64,000 nucleotides of DNA from Hemileia vastatrix. Lineage: Eukaryota > Basidiomycota > Pucciniomycetes > Pucciniales > Zaghouaniaceae. How positions within the stretch are numbered: the stretch's first letter is position 1; the number at the start of each line of letters is the position of its first letter. A program made the position numbers and the translations under genes. Positions 23,900 to 33,153 of the stretch are shown piece after piece. Below the pieces are notes generated by a model, which was not told where the DNA came from, searched no databases, and saw only the letters and a program-made list of their open reading frames with translations. The DNA lies in contig JASXTE010000011.1 in the NCBI GenBank assembly GCA_030280995.1, forward strand, positions 18,246,603 to 18,310,602. The letters run 5' to 3'.

Positions 23900-26800
23900 G
23901 TAATTTGGTTGATAGTCACTTGGGTATGTTTTCTAATAAATCTTCTTCTTCAGGTAATATTATTGAACATGGTGAAAGAACAGTTAAACCTGTTAAAAGA
24001 CAGCTTCCTGTAACTAGTAGCCCTATTGATGTAATTAGCAAATTGTCATTTGATGAACCTTTACATTTAACTTCTACATCTTTAATTAATCCTTCTTTTG
24101 CAATTAAAAATGATTCTGTTCCCCCTGAAATCTATACCTTAATTGAAAAAACTTCTGAGGAAATATTGAAAGATACCCTTGATTTTAATATTGTGAAAGA
24201 CAAACATGTGAGAGATGTGTTAATCCATGAAAATGATAGATTAAATAATTTACACTTGCAATGTAAAGTGAGTTCTTCTGTAAAAGATACAGCTTATTTA
24301 AAAATCAAAGAAACCTTGAATATTGTTCTTAGTCAACAAAAACAAATAAGAAGTGACCATAGAGCTATCTCAGATAGAAATATCAGTCTACATAAGACCT
24401 TGAGTGAATTGAAAACCCTTATTGAGGAAAATTATTCATTCAAGAATGAAATAAAATCTCTGCAAAATGAGTTTAAGAAGCTAAGAAATGATTTCCATGC
24501 ACTAAGTACCAAACACTCAGTTTCTGAGGACAGAAATGTTCTATCTCTTGCAAAAGTAAATGACCAGATGTCTGAAATTCAAAGAATAAGAAACTATGTG
24601 TCTGACCTACAGGAAAAGTTCTCGACCTTAACCATCAATAATGAATTAAATGAGATTTCTGAAAATAAGCTGCATAAAAATAAAGGGAAAAAACCTGAAC
24701 AAAGTTCATCCATTCTTCCTCATATTTCAACCATTAAACAAACTGACAATGAGTCTGTAAAATCTTTTGCTACTAGCAAAAAATCTTGTGATGGTCATGC
24801 ACCAGCTGTTTCTGTAAATAATGAAATTTCTGAACACCTGGCTAAACTTCAGGAATTATTACTAATGAATAATTCAAACCAAAAAGTGGACCATCCCAGT
24901 AGTCAGAAAAATTGGCCTAAGTTAGACCAATATCCTACCTTTGATGGTGATTCTTCCTCTGCTTGGCAACACTTTATCCAGAGAATTGATAATTTAAAGA
25001 GATCTTATAAACTACCTGATGAGGAAATTGTTTCTAAGCTAATTTCTTTATTTTCCAATGTAGCCTTGATGTGGTATGAATCTGTCCTCTTAGATAACAA
25101 TCATTATACATGGAATGATTGGAAATCCTTGATTGAGAATCAGTTTGGTGGTTCAAAATTCAGGTTAGCTCAGCAGAGACTGTATGAGAATACTAGATAT
25201 GTATCCTCCTCTGTTGAAAAGCCCATTGTTTTTCTGATGAAAATAACTAAAATCCTTAGAGCAATTGATCCAAAGATGGATTATGATATTTGGAGAGATA
25301 AAATCTTGTATAAATTACCTAATTCTCTTAGGGATTTGATTGTTGCTAGAACTGAGCATGTAAGGGAAAATTCTTCTTTCATTAATATCTGTAATGAAGT
25401 ACTACTCAACCATAGATATGAACCAAAGAATTACCTTAGTAAATCTTATAATGATCAGAATAAACCTTCTATAAAGCTCCCAGAAAAATCTGGTAAACCC
25501 TCTGCCCCAGTTGCACCTAAAAAATATGCAACAAATACTTGTTATAAATGTAACAAACCGTGGCAGAAGGGTCATGTTTGTGACAAGAAAATTCATCTTG
25601 TTGAACAAAATGAAGACACTGATGAAGTTGAACTTGATGTCAATAATTCTTCCAGTGACTGTGAAAGTAATATCTCCTATGACAATGAATCTGTTAAAGA
25701 TGTTTTAATGTTGGAACATGATGTCCATTATTTAAATAATATATCTGAAGATTGTGTATTGAATTTATCTTCAGTAGAAAATGCTGAGATAATTAAAGAT
25801 ATTACTAACAATTCTATTCCTATATCCCCTTTAAAGGCACATGTTATCATTAATGGTAAAAATGTTGATGTAGTTCTTGATTCTGGTGCTGGAGGAAGTG
25901 TAGTATCTGAAAAAGCTTTGGCTTCAGTGGATAAGGAATATTTGAGTAAATTATTGCCTATAACTTCTGAAAAATGGAGAGGGTATGGTTCTACCTTATT
26001 TCCTATTGGCAAATACAAAACCTCTGTATTCTTCAAATATAATGGTGGTTTTGTCAGAGCTATTTGTGAGTTTGTTGTCATGAATAATGATAATTTGAGC
26101 AATTGGTTTATTATGGGAAATGATATTTTAACCATGTTTGGTGTGAAACTGGATCCAGCAAATAATTGCTTTACTTTAGGAATGAATGGGAAAAGAAAAT
26201 TCAAAATTTCTTCTCCTAGACCTTCTGGGCATTTGTTGAAATCTTGTAACTCACTGACCCAATGTAAAGGTAGAACAACAACTGAAATGGATGATTTATT
26301 ACATGAAATAAATACCGCTTCTTTTGGTGATCAGTTGACTAGTGAACAAAAGGATTCTATTGTTGCCTCTATTACCTCTTTCCCTATGGCTTTTGCTCAT
26401 GGTTCTCATGTCTTGGGAATTGTTCAGGAAGAGATGAAAATTACCTTATCGTGTAATTTGGGTGATATTCCTCCTTCCCTTAAGAAAAAACCATATCCTG
26501 CTTCTCCATCAAAAAGAAAAGATATTGAAGATAATATTGAAACATTATTGAAAATGAATATCATTGAGAAAGTGGATGTCACCCCCAAATATTGTGTCAT
26601 CTCCCCAGTCTTGATTTCATATGAAAAAGATAAAGCTAGATTATGTGGAGATTACAGAGCTTTAAATACTTATACTGTTGATGATATTTATCCTTTACCC
26701 AGAATTAATTCAATACATGCTACCTTGCAAGGTGCAAAATTTATTAGTTGTCTGGATGGTAATAAAGGTTATCATCAAGTTCCAGTTGAGAAAAATTCTC

Positions 26801-29385
26801 AAAATTTTTTGCTTATTGCTACTCATATGGGAATATATAAGTATGTTAGGATGCCATTTGGCCCTAAAAATGCTCCTTCAGTTTTCCAGAAAGTCATGGA
26901 TAACACTTTCCATCAAGAAATTATTGAAGGTTGGCTCATGGTTTATATTGATGATATTATTGTTTTTTCTAAAACTTTTGATGAACATATGATTCACTTG
27001 AATAGAGTTTTCCAAAAAATGGATGAAATCAATATGACCTTATCTTTAAAAAAGTGTAAATTTGGTTTTCAATCTTTGAAAGTCCTTGGCCATGTTGTGT
27101 CAGGCTTACAAATTTGTGTAGACCATAATAAAGTTGCTGCCATTCAAAATGTGAAAGCACCAACTTCTGTAAGAGAAATCCAAAGTTTTTTGGGTATGTG
27201 TGGCTATTATAGACAATATATTAAAAATTATCAGGTCATAGCCTTGCCTCTTACAAAACTAACCAGAAAAGATGTTGCTTTTCTCTGGAATAATGACTGT
27301 CAGAAAGCTTTTAATACATTGAAAAGTTGCTTAATGACAGCCCCTATATTGGCTCTTCCAGATTTTAACAAGCCATTTGTACTTTATACAGATGCTAGCT
27401 TTATTGGTCTGGGTGCTGCCCTTCACCAAAAGCAAATTATTAATGATAAATCCTCAGAGGTTGTAATTTGTTATATTTCAAGAACCTTAAGAAATAGTGA
27501 ATTGAAATATGGTGCCACTCAATTGGAGTGCTTAGCAGTTGTTTGGGCTCTTGAGAAACTTCATTACTACTTGGATGACCAAAAATTTGAGTTGGTAACT
27601 GACTGTAGTGCTGTGAAATCTCTCTTAAACCTCAAAAAACCTAACAGACATATGTTCAGGTGGCAACTTGCTGTTCAGGAATACAGAGGAAGGATGAATA
27701 TTATCCACAGAGCTGGAAATGTTCACTCTAATGTTGATATGCTCTCCAGATTGCCTCTGCCAAATAATGACTCCAATCCTGCTTATGTACCTGAGGATGA
27801 CACTGTTCATATAAATGGTATATTTATAGTTGATATGGAAGAAGAGTTATTACAGTTAATACTGGATTCATATGATAAAGATTCTAACTTAAATAAATTA
27901 GTTACTATTTTGAATGATCCTAAGAATGCTTCAATTCAAGCATTAATAAAAACTCTTCCTGCAAAGTACCAAAATGCTTTAAATAAAGGAAAGTTTTCTA
28001 TTGAAGATGGTTATATATATTATAGAAGGAAGCTTACCAATGTAATTGTTATTCCTCCTTCAATGAAAGAAACTATCCTCAAACTTTGTCATGATGACAT
28101 ATTAGCTGGTCATTTTGATCTTGAAAAAACATTGATTAGAATCAAAAACACTGCATGGTGGGCTAATATGTCTGAAGACACAAAATTATATGTTGAATCT
28201 TGTGATTCCTGCCAAAAATCTAAAAGGTTAACAGGTAAGAGAGCAGGGTTATTACAACATATTGAAGCACCTAGTGCTCCCTGGCAAATCATTAATATGG
28301 ATTTTGTCACTGGTCTTCCTGTTGCAGGTAAAGACAGCTTTAACTCTTGTTGGGTAATAGTTGATAGATTCACAAAAATATGCAAATTTATTCCAACCCA
28401 CAAAGATGTATCCACCAAAGAATTAGCTTTCTTATGGTGGTCTTACATGTTTAATATTATTGGTTTTCCAAAAGCCATTATCTCTGATAGGGATCCAAAA
28501 TTCACTACTGAGTTTTGGACCTCTTTGATGGATATTTGTGGCTGTGAGTTAAAATTGTCTACAGCTCACCATCCTCAAACTGATGGTCTAGCTGAAAGAA
28601 TGATTCAAACTCTGGAAGATATGATTAGAAGGTATTGTGCCTTTGGTTTAGAATATAAAGACAATGACAGATTTACTCATGATTGGGTCACTCTTTTGCC
28701 TGGTCTTGAATTTGCATATAATAGCACTGTTCATTCTGTCACTGAGAAAAAGCCTTTTGAGCTTTGGTTAGGTTATGTCCCAAACACTCCTGCTCAGATT
28801 CTCAATAATAAATTACCTAAGTGGGAACTACACCCTGGTGTAAAATCTTTTATGCAAATGCAACAGCTATGCAGAAAACATGCTCAGATTTGTATTGATA
28901 AAGCATTTGAATATGAAAAGAAAAGATGGGATAAATCCCATAAAGAATACACATTTAACAAGGGTGATGAAGTGTTGATCTCTACTGTCCATTTCAATTT
29001 ACAAGGTAACCACAAAATAAAAGATCCTTTTGTAGGACCATTTGTTGTTAAAAGAATGGTTGGTGATTATGCAGTAGAAGTTGTATTGTATTCTCCATAT
29101 GATAGGAAACATCCTGTTTTTCCCATTTCTTTACTTAAACCTTATACTTCCAACAGTGACTTATTTCCAAAAAGAAGAGGAAGACCTAAGAAGAACCCTC
29201 AGGAAGTCACAGAAACAGCAGAAATTGATAAAATTCTCAATGATAAAATTATCACTTCTGAAAGAGGTACTGAATATTTATTGAGATATAAGAACAAATC
29301 ATCTGAACATCATGCATGGATACCTGGCAAGGAAATTTCAAATCTGCCTGCTCTGTTGAAAAAATACAAAAAGAAAAAATCTTAG
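23218..29385 (+). CDS. G1 gag-pol polyprotein (2055 codons unspliced; conserved part from about 23893)
   Basis: Positions are in the unspliced frame. Capsid-like region 563-660 (NWPKLDQYPTFDGDSSS). CX2CX7HXC knuckle 775-788. Protease with DSG at 888-890 (VVLDSGAGGS). RT with catalytic Asp 1180 (CLDGNKGYHQ) and YIDD at 1243-1246. RNase H with Asp 1392 (LYTDAS). Integrase zinc region about 1625-1670 (HDDILAGH, CDSCQKS). Integrase core D1695, D1757, E1793, spacing D-61-D-35-E. Chromodomain-like C-terminus about 1995-2055 (YLLRYKN, HAWIPGKEI). It makes the structural and enzymatic proteins for reverse transcription and integration. The first 225 codons overlap ORF1 in another frame and look unconserved against G2. 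An ATG at 23893 (AUGGUAA, overlapping the ORF1 stop) is a better start for an 1830-residue gag-pol. Confidence 0.9.
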   Translation: MSNNLAEKMDNMQVDEIEIDYDADTVSSSKVGHKKSYANTKNSHTAGCGNDRKCKQTKPPSPSTTEGSKASSASRRSSKRLQNKKASSATTNQQPIQSYKRVEDRKYDVQSKGRHIVGSGPRTQEPDSGPGPSSVASQSASVSGSTFTATQLNHPKSKYYGSRAMEMGLSNESLPTECATPSSSSAWPIQNTQFPSTSSSLPTRQEKEGPSTIPNPVPGEVSSSAMVSNLVDSHLGMFSNKSSSSGNIIEHGERTVKPVKRQLPVTSSPIDVISKLSFDEPLHLTSTSLINPSFAIKNDSVPPEIYTLIEKTSEEILKDTLDFNIVKDKHVRDVLIHENDRLNNLHLQCKVSSSVKDTAYLKIKETLNIVLSQQKQIRSDHRAISDRNISLHKTLSELKTLIEENYSFKNEIKSLQNEFKKLRNDFHALSTKHSVSEDRNVLSLAKVNDQMSEIQRIRNYVSDLQEKFSTLTINNELNEISENKLHKNKGKKPEQSSSILPHISTIKQTDNESVKSFATSKKSCDGHAPAVSVNNEISEHLAKLQELLLMNNSNQKVDHPSSQKNWPKLDQYPTFDGDSSSAWQHFIQRIDNLKRSYKLPDEEIVSKLISLFSNVALMWYESVLLDNNHYTWNDWKSLIENQFGGSKFRLAQQRLYENTRYVSSSVEKPIVFLMKITKILRAIDPKMDYDIWRDKILYKLPNSLRDLIVARTEHVRENSSFINICNEVLLNHRYEPKNYLSKSYNDQNKPSIKLPEKSGKPSAPVAPKKYATNTCYKCNKPWQKGHVCDKKIHLVEQNEDTDEVELDVNNSSSDCESNISYDNESVKDVLMLEHDVHYLNNISEDCVLNLSSVENAEIIKDITNNSIPISPLKAHVIINGKNVDVVLDSGAGGSVVSEKALASVDKEYLSKLLPITSEKWRGYGSTLFPIGKYKTSVFFKYNGGFVRAICEFVVMNNDNLSNWFIMGNDILTMFGVKLDPANNCFTLGMNGKRKFKISSPRPSGHLLKSCNSLTQCKGRTTTEMDDLLHEINTASFGDQLTSEQKDSIVASITSFPMAFAHGSHVLGIVQEEMKITLSCNLGDIPPSLKKKPYPASPSKRKDIEDNIETLLKMNIIEKVDVTPKYCVISPVLISYEKDKARLCGDYRALNTYTVDDIYPLPRINSIHATLQGAKFISCLDGNKGYHQVPVEKNSQNFLLIATHMGIYKYVRMPFGPKNAPSVFQKVMDNTFHQEIIEGWLMVYIDDIIVFSKTFDEHMIHLNRVFQKMDEINMTLSLKKCKFGFQSLKVLGHVVSGLQICVDHNKVAAIQNVKAPTSVREIQSFLGMCGYYRQYIKNYQVIALPLTKLTRKDVAFLWNNDCQKAFNTLKSCLMTAPILALPDFNKPFVLYTDASFIGLGAALHQKQIINDKSSEVVICYISRTLRNSELKYGATQLECLAVVWALEKLHYYLDDQKFELVTDCSAVKSLLNLKKPNRHMFRWQLAVQEYRGRMNIIHRAGNVHSNVDMLSRLPLPNNDSNPAYVPEDDTVHINGIFIVDMEEELLQLILDSYDKDSNLNKLVTILNDPKNASIQALIKTLPAKYQNALNKGKFSIEDGYIYYRRKLTNVIVIPPSMKETILKLCHDDILAGHFDLEKTLIRIKNTAWWANMSEDTKLYVESCDSCQKSKRLTGKRAGLLQHIEAPSAPWQIINMDFVTGLPVAGKDSFNSCWVIVDRFTKICKFIPTHKDVSTKELAFLWWSYMFNIIGFPKAIISDRDPKFTTEFWTSLMDICGCELKLSTAHHPQTDGLAERMIQTLEDMIRRYCAFGLEYKDNDRFTHDWVTLLPGLEFAYNSTVHSVTEKKPFELWLGYVPNTPAQILNNKLPKWELHPGVKSFMQMQQLCRKHAQICIDKAFEYEKKRWDKSHKEYTFNKGDEVLISTVHFNLQGNHKIKDPFVGPFVVKRMVGDYAVEVVLYSPYDRKHPVFPISLLKPYTSNSDLFPKRRGRPKKNPQEVTETAEIDKILNDKIITSERGTEYLLRYKNKSSEHHAWIPGKEISNLPALLKKYKKKKS
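23293..23356 (+). other. Predicted intron 1 of G1
   Basis: It begins GTAAGTTCTTC and contains TATGCTAACAC (branch-point-like). It ends CATACTGCAG, 64 nt in all. Removal joins the N-terminal 25 codons to the ORF1 frame. Retention keeps the 2055-codon gag-pol frame open. The G2 copy has GTAAGTTGTC...CAAACTAAT...CCAAACAG (58 nt) at the same position. Both lengths are 1 modulo 3, so the frame switch is the same. Confidence 0.7.
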
Positions 29386-29407
29386 CATTTTTTTTATTGT
29401 TTTTTTT

Positions 29408-29419
29408 AGAGTGAGGGAG
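29408..29419 (+). other. G1 polypurine tract
   Basis: AGAGTGAGGGAG lies directly before the 3' LTR start at 29420. The identical tract in G2 is at 38315-38326 on the minus strand. It is the usual plus-strand primer site of LTR retrotransposons. Only 22 bases separate it from the gag-pol stop codon. Confidence 0.8.
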
Positions 29420-30556
29420 TGTCAGCCAGGCTATTCCAGGAGTCCAGTAAATGATATATAAATTATAAAACCTTAAAGAGTGGATAAGACTTGTATTTAA
29501 TGAATATAACTTAATATTTTATTGCATAATGAAATTATATAAGAATTTTATTATATACAAGTGTTACATTAAATTTATTGGTTATATATATTTTTATATA
29601 CAATTAAATTGAGCATAATATAATATATTCTACAAATAATGGCGCATTTTTATGTATTTAATAATTATAAATTTATATTTAATTAATTGAAAAACATATA
29701 TTATAATTACAAGTGTAAAATTGATTTATAATATATTTAAATTAATTACTTAAATTTATATATTAAATAATACCTCTCATATGATACTAAACAATAATTA
29801 ATGACGCTTCTTTTGACCCTTAATTGTATTAGAAAAAACAAATAAATTAATTTGGACTAAATTGAGATTAATTGTTTGTTTTGTTGCGTCAAATTATTTT
29901 TTGTTTCACTTAAAATGTCCTTTAATCAGAATGTACCATCTGTTTGGAATTATATTTCTCATAGTTCCTATGTTTCCAATCTTGTTTAGTTATTCACTAT
30001 TGTCACTTACTGATTTGGGAATTAATGGCGGGGAAATTGGATTCTTAATTGGGGTTTTAATTATTTGTTTCATGTTTTTCTCTATATTGTTATGTTTCAT
30101 TTACTCTTTTGATATATTTGTTTTATTCCATTCTAATCATTGTATTTACAAAGATAGTAGCGCTTCAGAGGACCCATTGCCTATAAAAGGGCCTTGGATA
30201 ATCCCATGTAGCATCATCACTTATTACACACTCAACAAATTAAATAACCAATTTATTACGTTTATATTTTTTTATTAGTAATACAAATCTAATTTAAATT
30301 CTATACAACAAATCAAAGGTTGCTTTAAGTCTGATAGTAATTAAAATTGTTTGCCGCGCAGAACCCTTACATTTAATAATATTATTGTTAATAAAATCTA
30401 AGTTTTTGTCAACTCTCAAAGTTGCTCACCGTTGTTTCCCTCTCAAATAAATTAAATATATATTTTTTGGTTTATTTCTTTATTTTCCCTTGTCATCCTC
30501 CTTCTCTCCTCCTTTTTCTCCTATTTTTCTTACCTCTTCTAGACGACTGACCGACA
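29420..30556 (+). repeat. G1 3' LTR
   Basis: The LTR is 1137 bp and near-identical to 21392-22528, ending GACCGACA before the target duplicate TTCCC. Its TATA box is at 30182. It would also supply the polyadenylation signal of the element transcript, but no clear signal stands out in the AT-rich sequence. Confidence 0.95.
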
Positions 30557-30561
30557 TTCCC

Positions 30562-30742
30562 TCTCTTCCAGAGACATCTATTGGTAGTTTCTATTTATTA
30601 GAGATAAAACCTCCATTTGAGTGTCCTGCAACAGTTTTTTCAGCTTTAGGTCTTATATTATAGGGTTTTACCTCATAACTCACATTGTTTACATTGTCCC
30701 ACATTTTTACTTGGAAGGCCTACCCAGCTTTGGAACACCACA
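30562..30742. other. Sequence of unclear origin between G1 and the palindrome
   Basis: This 180-bp stretch begins with the G1 target site, so it should belong to the same host sequence as 21391 and left (gypsy copy D). I see no convincing gag match in it. It may hold the D leader or N-terminal region. Confidence 0.3.
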
Positions 30743-32287
30743 ACATACTTTAAAATATGTATAAAAGGAAAATACTTATTAAATTACCTGTGGCTCAAAT
30801 AATTTAAAGTATTATATTATTTTTAATATGGATTTTAATTGCAAATTAGGTTAGGGGATTATAAGGTAAATTATTATATTATTTTTAATACAGGGTATCA
30901 AATTTAGAAATTTTTAATTATCTAAAAGGTATTTAACAACAAAAAAAAACCACAAACTTGACATTAACTCTCATTAAAAAGGTGTTTTTGGGGCACAATA
31001 TGGAATATTTTAAAAAATAATCATTTTTGATTTGGTGGAAAAAGAGGCATTTTGAAATGGAAGATCTCTAACTTTGATACCCCCTAATATGTATTTTAAT
31101 TGAAAATGAAGAGAGGGGATTTGGTGTAAGACTTACCTCCTTATATATTGGAGAGGAAACCTATTGCCTCTCTCCAGTATGGCTGTCCTACTTTTCCAAG
31201 CTACTTTGAGGCAATAATGCCTCAAGGCAAAAGCTGACAGGGGAAAAGCAAATAGTTGCATACCCAACTAAAACCATCTCTCTCTATTTCCAAGTGCCAT
31301 ATTTAGAGATGGTTTTAGTTTGGTAAAAAAAAAACCAATAAAATAAAAACAAGCAAAATTTTTAGAAAAAAAAAGGAAATTAAATTTAATAATTATACTA
31401 AGTTGTAACTTACTAGCACAAAAAAAGGAGATGGGAGAAGCAATACACCCTTAGAATACTGCGCTAAAGAAAGGGTGGAAAAAAGGTGGAAGAAAAAATG
31501 GAAAATCTAGAAAGAGATTCACCCAAGTTTAATAAAAATAAATTACTCTTGCTAGATTTTCCTATTTTTTTCCACCTTCAAGCAAGAGTAATTTAGGATA
31601 TGGAAAAAAATGGGAAAATCTAGCAAGAGTAATTTATTAATTACTCTTTCTTGGAGGGGGAAAAAAATCCGAAAATCTAGCAATAGTAATTTTTTTTTGA
31701 TAACCTTAGGTAAATCTCTTGCTAGATTTCCAGTTTTTTCTTCCCCTTTTTTTCTATATCTTCTTTTGTACAATATTCTACAGGTGTGTTGCTCCTCCTT
31801 TCTACTTTTTTTTCCTGCTGGCAACTTACAACTTAGTATAATTATTAAGTTTAATTTCCTTTTTTTTGAAAAACCTTTTCTTGTTTTTAATTTGTTTTTT
31901 TTACCCAACTAAAACCATCTCTCAATATTGTGCTTGGAAATAGAGAGAGATGGTTTTAGTTAGGTATGCCCCTATTTTCTTCACCCTTATTGGCTATATC
32001 CTTGTGCAATTATTGCATCAATTTAGCTTAGAAAGGGAGGACACCCATACTGGAGAAAGGCAATAGGTGTCCTCTCCAATATATAAGGAGGTAAGTCTTT
32101 CACCAAATACCCTCACTTCATTTGCAATAAAAATACATATTAAAAATAATGTAATACTTTACCTTATAATCCCCTCACTTCATTTAAAATTAAAATACAT
32201 ATTAAAGCTAATATACCATTTTAACTTATTTAAGCCACAAGTAATTTAATAATTATTTTCCTATTAAACATATTTTAAAATATGTAA
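30743..32287. repeat. 1.5-kb imperfect palindrome (fold-back element)
   Basis: The left arm starts ACATACTTTAAAATATGT and the right arm ends ACATATTTTAAAATATGT. Matching words run inward: TTAAATTAC.TGTGGCT, CCTTATATATTGGAGAGG, CTAAAACCATCTCTC, TTATACTAAGTTGTAA and finally CTCTTGCTAGATTT around the centre near 31580. Arms are about 700 bp with indels and loops. No transposase is encoded; the open frames at 31552-31912 are mirror images generated by the palindrome. A fold-back transposon or non-autonomous element with long TIRs is the simplest reading. No clear target duplication was found. Confidence 0.75.
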
Positions 32288-32699
32288 CTAAAAAATAATA
32301 CTTATTATTTGGGCATTGAGATTTTTCAATCCTATTCAAAAAATTTCCTTCTTAATTTTATTAAATTAATCTTTTAATTTTTACGTGTTCATAATTTTAT
32401 TTAATTTTTTTGTTGATACAATTCAGTTTTCTGACATCAAGAATCTCAAAACTAATTTTCTTTAATTATCTTACTTATTTCTTGTGAAGTGTTCCATGGT
32501 TTGTTTGCTTTACTTATAATTAATAATATATATATATAAAGTAAAATTTTATTTTATTACTTATTTCATCTGAAGCTTTCCAGGTTTTTTTTGGTCTACT
32601 TATCTCTAATAATATATAAAAAGGTAATCATTCATCATTTTAATATTTATGTCCTATTAATGACTTTAAATAATTTTTATTGGCTTTAATTGTCCAATT
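32288..32699. other. AT-rich stretch without recognisable feature
   Basis: This stretch is low-complexity A/T sequence with (TA)n near 32528-32540. It has no conserved ORF or repeat partner that I recognise in the window. Confidence 0.5.
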
Positions 32700-33153
32700 A
32701 TGATTTTTTAGGTCTTCACCCAATTGAAAGTGGACTGAAGAATTATGAAGTTGTTGGTTCCTTTGCATATAAGACATTAAAATATTGAAAAGGGATGGAT
32801 CACAATGATTTGATAGTATTTGTGATGAAGATTATTCTTCATACTCATTCAAAAGAGATTCTTGAGTAAGGTTAGGGTCAGAAGCCAATTTATCTTCTAC
32901 AATCATGTTGTGCAATATTACACAACACATCATTAAGTTCTTTACTTCACTGATATTACAAAGGCAACATTTTTGCTTGATACTTCCCCATCAAGATTTT
33001 AGTAAATCAAAGGCTTGTTAAATATCTTTTCAGGCAGATTCTTGTAGCTTAGCATAGTACTGGCTGGCCTCATCCTGAGGGTGGGGAATTGTTTTTACAA
33101 GTGTTGACCATGACAGATAAATTCCATCTTCAAGATTTTCAGCCTAGGTATCC
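32700..33153 (-). pseudogene. Harbinger-like transposase, C-terminal half
   Basis: On the minus strand from about 33145 down, one frame reads NLEDGIYLSWSTLVKTIPHP, then DEASQYYAKLQESARKDIQQ, AFDLLKSWWGSIKQK and MMCCVILHNMIVEDKLA. This is the classical C-terminal half of PIF/Harbinger transposases: DGIYP.W, ARKDVERAFGVL and CVILHNMIVED. The arrangement includes the third acidic region. Its N-terminal half is missing here, but a matching half lies at 49740-50961 on the same strand. A TIR element begins right at its upstream end (33154), so it was broken by insertion there. Confidence 0.7.

Larger units (their letters stand above)
21392..30556 (+). mobile_element. Complete Ty3/gypsy element G1 (chromodomain type)
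   Basis: This 9165-bp element has 1137-bp LTRs at both ends, starting TGTCAGCCAGGC and ending GACTGACCGACA. It is flanked by the 5-bp duplication TTCCC (21387-21391 and 30557-30561). The PBS (22531-) and PPT (29408-29419) sit at the expected places. Internally it has a spliced ORF1 (23218-23899) and a gag-protease-RT-RNase H-integrase-chromodomain frame ending at 29385. I see about seven differences between the LTRs, so insertion is recent. It is inserted in the decayed gypsy copy D, in the opposite orientation. All catalytic residues examined are present, so it may be autonomous. Confidence 0.95.

Noticed and set aside
23896..23953. Second intron joining ORF1 directly in frame to gag-pol
   Set aside because: The 58-nt segment is intron-like in both copies, but splicing leaves ORF1 ending at once (TGG TAA in G1, TGC TAA in G2), so it does not produce an ORF1-gag fusion. 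I kept it only as a finding.
31552..31912. Opposing open frames of about 100-118 codons
   Set aside because: They are reverse complements of each other across the centre of the palindrome, so openness follows from symmetry and not from coding.
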